DNA of 64,000 nucleotides, taken from assembly GCA_019009955.1 (NCBI GenBank), contig CM032228.1:206516001-206580000 (forward strand). Direction: 5' to 3'. Below the pieces are notes generated by a model, which made no database searches, was not told where the DNA came from, and was given only the letters and a program-made list of their open reading frames with translations. Below, one piece after another: positions 59,950 through 64,000 of the stretch. The DNA is from Riptortus pedestris (taxonomy: Eukaryota > Arthropoda > Insecta > Hemiptera > Alydidae). Positions within the stretch are counted from its first letter, which is position 1. Each line of letters opens with the position of its first letter. The position numbers and the translations under genes are program-made.

Positions 59950-61095
59950 GGCCTCTTGGGCAAAGGTCCTGAAGGCTGAACATCTATCAGCGTCGTTTAC
60001 AAACATATGGTAGCTCTCAGGAGGCCAGTTCACATATGAGAAAGCACTCATTAGCCGAATACGCTTGGCGTTGAAACGCGGACATTGGAGGATCACATGG
60101 TCAGCCGTATTCAATTCGCCACAAGAGCACAATGGCGATTCCTTTCGTTTGAAGAAATGGAGCTAGTTATTGAAGTCCCCGTGACCACTGATAAGTTGGC
60201 TGTTGAAGTAATCTGGGAAGTACTACATCAGCTTAGTTCTTGTCCTGGACATCTTGGAAAAATTTGTAGGCATTCCTACCTTTGCTGGAGTTGGTCCAGC
60301 GACTATGCCAACTGTCCCAGATGGTTTCTTCAATATGGTGGAGTGCTTCTCTACGGTCATGTTGTTCTATTGTGAAGATAGACTCTCCTATCTTGTAACC
60401 CCCTGGCTGCTTGGTATATAGCGACCCGCTTTGCTACCTCCAGGTCTATCGGAAGCTGGCCAGCCATCACCTGCAATGCATCGCTCGAAACTGTCCGATA
60501 CGCCCTGGTTACCATTAGGAGAGCTCTTCTTTGGGCTTGGCATAGAAGGTTTTTGTTCGCTTTCGACATCTTTTGGGCCAAGGGCGGAGCTGCGTAGCAC
60601 ACTATAGGGACAAACAAAGCTTTATATAAATTCCTTCTGTTCTTATCAGTGATGCCCCAAGTATTACGTGCTATTGTCCTTAGATGGTGAAATCGTCCGC
60701 TGACCGAATCCCGGAGATGAGAAGCGTGAGGGTTGAGATTTACCTCTCCCCGATGTTGAGTCCTAGGTATACTACTTTGGGCTGCAGTTGAAGCCTGGTC
60801 TGACCTATTACCAACCTTGGGGGCCACCTATGACAAAGCTTTCCTTTTAACAAGATGCTCTGTGTTTTCTGGTCATTGAGCTGAAGTTTATTTTGAAAAC
60901 ACCAATCCTGTATAGCGTTAATGATCCGCTGACCCCCCACTTCCAGCTCCTGCCTACTATTGCCCCTAACTAAGCAGCACAGATCGTCTACATAAGCCGT
61001 AACCTCAATGCCAAGGGACAGCAACTTAAGTAGCAGCTCGTCAAACACCAGAGGTTTTCATCACCTACAGAGTCCAATCTTCCATCTGTAAATGT
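59950..61095 (-). pseudogene. R1-clade LINE reverse transcriptase, 5'-truncated and frameshifted
   Basis: Minus strand. The fragment starts inside the reverse transcriptase at FDELLLKLLSLGIEVTAYVDD (YVDD catalytic motif at about 60983-60994). It continues through KLQLNDQKTQSILLKG and WPPRLVIGQ, then in another frame through YKALFVPIVCYAAP and AQRRALLMVTRAYRTVSSDA. It ends with a C-terminal zinc knuckle (CSCGELNTADHVILQCPRF) and SQLISGHGDF. At least two frameshifts and a stop interrupt it, and the endonuclease and gag-like regions are missing. R1-clade LINEs are chiefly arthropod. The last frame runs on into the ribozyme repeat at 59949, giving a chimeric tail. Confidence 0.8.
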
Positions 61096-62397
61096 CACGT
61101 GGAATATGAATATGTCTCATTATCAGACCAAAACGGCCAATTTTTCTATTGCTGTTGGCTAGTCTAGACTAGATTTTCTAGGATTATTATGCCCTTAAAT
61201 AGTGTAGTTTCATTGTTTACAATAAATAACTATTACTAAATTACTTGTCAAAAATAAAGTAATACTTATCCTATATAATATAACAAAAATAATGTTCTTC
61301 TTATTCTGGACCCAATATTATTTATATATTCTTCATATTTTATGGCAAGGGTCTCCAATAAAAAACATACACCTTCAATTTTGAAAAAGTTCAAATAATT
61401 GATAAAGAAATAAATAATACTAAACGAAAAATAAAAGAGAATATTCGCATAATAAAAAATTGAAATAGGGCAGTAAACAAAAAAAACAAAAATCAAATAC
61501 CTCAGTCATATATTCTATAACATTTTACCTTAAATTTTATTTCTATTTTAAATAATGACGCGGAATAATCGAGTTCAAGAATGACTTGGGAATAATTGAT
61601 TTGTTGTCAGCTGACTAAACCTACCTCGGGAACCTCTCACTATCAACTACCTCCTCTGTGAGGACAGTCGCAACGAATGTAAAAGGGAAACCATCACTTC
61701 AGAAATGTAAGTAGCAATTTATAATTAGATTTAATAAATATGTTTTGGATGTAGGCACATACTAATACAATATGTAGCGAAACAATTATAAAGGGATGTG
61801 TTAAATTAATATTATTAATTTTTCATATTTTTTTTGAAAAGGATATCCCCTGAAGAGGTGAAGAATATATAAAAAAAAAATATATATGTAGAATTTTTAA
61901 TATATATATATATATATATATTAAATTCCTTTTTTACTTTACTTTTTTATATATTTTATTTGTTTATTTTTTAAATAATGTTTTTATCATTTTTTAATTT
62001 TTTTCCTTAATAATAATATTTATTTTTTTAAATTTAATTTTGAATATATATGCACTAGAAGAAATAACAATTTGCAATTTACAGTAAATAACTATTTCTT
62101 AAGTACTTAAATAAAATAATGTAATACTAATCCTAAATAAATGCAAATAATAAATTCAATTTTTATTATATACTGTATACTACTATAAACAATGAAAAGC
62201 TTAATAAACTACTGATCTAAAATACTAGTGATAAATAATCAATTTTTTATACATGTTCAAAATGTTTCTTCGCGTTATTCTACGTAATTAAAAAAGGTTT
62301 GGTTATGGTGAATAACTGTTACTAAAGTACTTAAATAAAATAAAATAATGCTAATTCGAAATAATATAATACAATATTTAATATATAAACACAAAAT
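61096..62397. repeat. AT-rich region with repeat E (three copies)
   Basis: A word of roughly 70 bp (AATAACTATT..CTAAA.TACTT..AAAATAAAGTAATAC..AATCCTA) appears near 61216-61290, 62078-62155 and 62309-62380, all in the same direction. Poly-A/T and a short TA tract (about 61900-61920) fill the rest. No gene is seen. Confidence 0.45.
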
Positions 62398-62597
62398 TCC
62401 TTTTTTCTGTAATCGTTGAATAATGGTAACATTACTAAACTGAAATGAGTGAAGAAAGTGAAACATTTTGCAATAGAGTGAAGAAAGTAATCACTTTCTT
62501 CACAAGTGAAGAAACGTTTCACGAACCGGTAAACGTTTCACTCGTGTTGTAAAATGATCTACTTTCGTCACTTGTATAATAAATAACTATTTTACTG
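62398..62597 (+). repeat. Repeat D2 (compact copy)
   Basis: It joins the two outer parts of D1 (TTTTCTGTAATCGTTGAATA.. and ..GTAAACGTTTCACTCGTGTT, TTGTATAATAAATAACT) with only about 40 bp between, including a small hairpin ACTTTCTTCAC-AA-GTGAAGAAA. It looks like an internally deleted relative of D1. Confidence 0.55.
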
Positions 62598-62827
62598 TTT
62601 TTATGTTATTATTTATACATGAATATATATTTTATTTGGTCTGACAACCACAATTCATTTACGGAATTTTTAAGAAGACTGCATTAGAGATTTTAGGAAA
62701 CCTTAGATTACTATCTAAATGACTTTGTAACTGGGAGAACAAATCAGCTATATATGGTAAAACTGTTTATGAAAACATTTGTACATCTTTAGTTATAACA
62801 TAGTTACTAAGTATTGAACATTATGCT

Positions 62828-63025
62828 GGGGCTCAGGTTAGCCATGTGAGTTTAAGCGTTGACCTTAATCTTACATGGTAAATCTTGAGTGGCGAGTTTG
62901 ATTCTCGCCCTGGGCAATAGGAGTTTATTGAGTGACGGAATTCACTGAATACAATCGTTAGTTCTACCCTGGCTAGAAAAGGATGGTAACCTGTAGATAA
63001 CCCGCCCCAATTAGCCTTAGTTGCA
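62828..63025 (+). repeat. SINE family C, copy 8, joined to a B element
   Basis: Full SINE in plus orientation: GGGCTCAGGTTAGCCATG head, GAGTTTGATTCTCGCCC B-box region, CTAGAAAAGGATGGTAACCT, AACCCGCCCCAATTAGCCTT, GTTGCAAAAAGT. Where other copies continue AAAAAGTGGACGTTAATAA, this one switches at AAAAAGT into the start of a family B element, so its tail is gone. Confidence 0.75.
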
Positions 63026-63816
63026 AAAAGTCCGTCACGCAGGGGCTGCGTAAACTAAGCAGATTTCCCACGTGAAGGTTTACAATAGATAAATATACAT
63101 ACAGGTAACACAGCCGTGAATGCTCACTAAATGCACAATACAAGGCTGAATTGTAAACAAACAGGCATGCCAACCTCGTAGCGCGGCATAGATAGACCGG
63201 AAAGACAAACAATTAATGAAATATATTTGAATATAACATATTAATTTTATTGAAAACAATTTACTAACGCTTGTGGTGTTATTTGTAATGAATCACAATC
63301 AGTTTTATCTCAATCACTCAAATTTTAGTAATCCAAAAACAAAAGAAGGCAACGTTCAACAGAACGTATTTGCATATATCTCACAAAGTAAAAGTTCAAT
63401 GAAAACAATATTTGGTATTTAGGCTTCAATTAATATCTTTTATTAAAAAACAGAACATTATTTATGTAACATTAGTAGAAGTGGGAGTTCACTGAAGGCT
63501 GAAAACTGAAAAATGCAAATATCTCGGTTAATATTCAAGATAGAGAATAAATGTATATAACATTATTTATAGTGTATTTAATTTTCAATAAGATTGATTT
63601 TATACACTTGTTCGATCCGACTTATAGTAACGGAGATATTTCGAATTTTCGAAATTCTCCCCTTCTAAACCCCTCCTCCCCCTGGTCCGATTTCAGCCGT
63701 TAACGAACTTAATCTTTCTTTTCACATAAATCGACTAAATATCGAGTTTGGTAATGATTACACAAAAATTGCGACCGCTAGAGTGGTAACAGACAAATAT
63801 ATAGATAGATAGATAG

Positions 63817-63876
<60 letters not shown>

Positions 63877-63999
63877 TTTTGAACGGACCTCATTTTCGTC
63901 ATCACCTAGGTAGGATCGATGGACATTTGAAGAAAAATTCGAAAATTCCGTCATGAGTACAACCTCAATAGCTGATTTCCCTTAAGGGAAATCTGCTAA
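63026..63999 (+). repeat. Family B element, long subfamily, complete
   Basis: A 974-bp copy from AAAAGTCCGTCACGCAGGGG to CTGCTAA at the window edge. The long body, the CGGAGATATTTCGAATTTTC block and the TTGCGACCGCTAGAGTGG block are present. A (GATA)n stretch leads into the (TA)n array at 63818-63872. The 3' block CAGTTTTGAACGGACCTC and an intact terminal palindrome follow. It is probably one of the younger copies. Confidence 0.75.
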
Positions 64000-64000
64000 A

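Noticed and set aside
62828..62915. tRNA-like sequence that could be a tRNA gene
   Set aside because: It is the head of a repeated SINE with a body and tail; it does not close a proper acceptor stem.

Overview
This window looks like AT-rich, gene-poor intergenic DNA from a metazoan nuclear genome, most likely an arthropod. I see no convincing host gene, tRNA, rRNA or CRISPR array. The arthropod call rests on three things: a decayed R1-clade LINE, two I/Jockey-like LINE 3' ends, and a piggyBac derivative with a GT-AG intron. Most of the recognisable sequence is transposon debris, much of it nested. The species cannot be named from the sequence alone.

Two non-autonomous families dominate. Family B has about 19 copies or pieces, and full copies are 600-980 bp. 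It starts near GTCCGTCACGCAGGGGCTGC, carries a (TA)n array at a fixed internal place, and ends in a palindrome followed by CTGCTAA. A 14-bp end motif recurs inverted just inside the 5' end. This is the architecture of Helentron/DINE-1-like rolling-circle elements. Family A has four copies (6.0-7.6, 10.2-11.7, 11.8-12.7 and 19.2-20.8 kb). Each lies inside a (TA)n array, is built from internal repeats of about 296 bp, and ends in a GC hairpin plus CTAG, which is Helitron-like. Together A and B account for most of the long (TA)n arrays.

Other repeats are a tRNA-derived SINE (family C, eight copies or pieces, three with clear 10-14 bp target duplications), a pair of related repeats D1/D2 where D2 is a shortened form, and an AT-rich repeat E at 61.2-62.4 kb. 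A 1.27-kb piggyBac relative at 47.9-49.2 kb has lost its catalytic core but keeps a spliced open reading frame of about 221 codons that joins the N-terminal region to the C-terminal zinc-binding domain.

The most interesting signal is a set of hammerhead ribozyme motifs (CTGANGA, stem II, GAAA). The best are at 59.77-59.79 kb, 43.68-43.71 kb, and on both arms of a 302-bp inverted repeat at 29.9-30.2 kb. A decayed pair sits in a 249-bp palindrome at 25.6-25.9 kb. Penelope-like elements are known to carry such ribozymes, but no Penelope reverse transcriptase or GIY-YIG reading frame is visible here, so the host element is inferred.

Layout: 0-2.7 kb unremarkable; 2.7-4.4 kb SINEs and an old B; 6-13 kb A copies and part of a B; 13.9-14.7 kb B; 14.7-18.8 kb unremarkable; 18.8-21.5 kb A nested in B, then D1; 22-26 kb SINE, B and palindrome; 27-34 kb LINE pieces and a dense B cluster; 36-41 kb old B pieces around a higher-complexity candidate regulatory stretch; 43.6-44.2 kb ribozyme repeat; 47.9-49.2 kb piggyBac; 49.5-52.6 and 55.3-55.9 kb B; 59.7-61.1 kb ribozyme palindrome plus R1 LINE; 62.4-64 kb D2, SINE and B.
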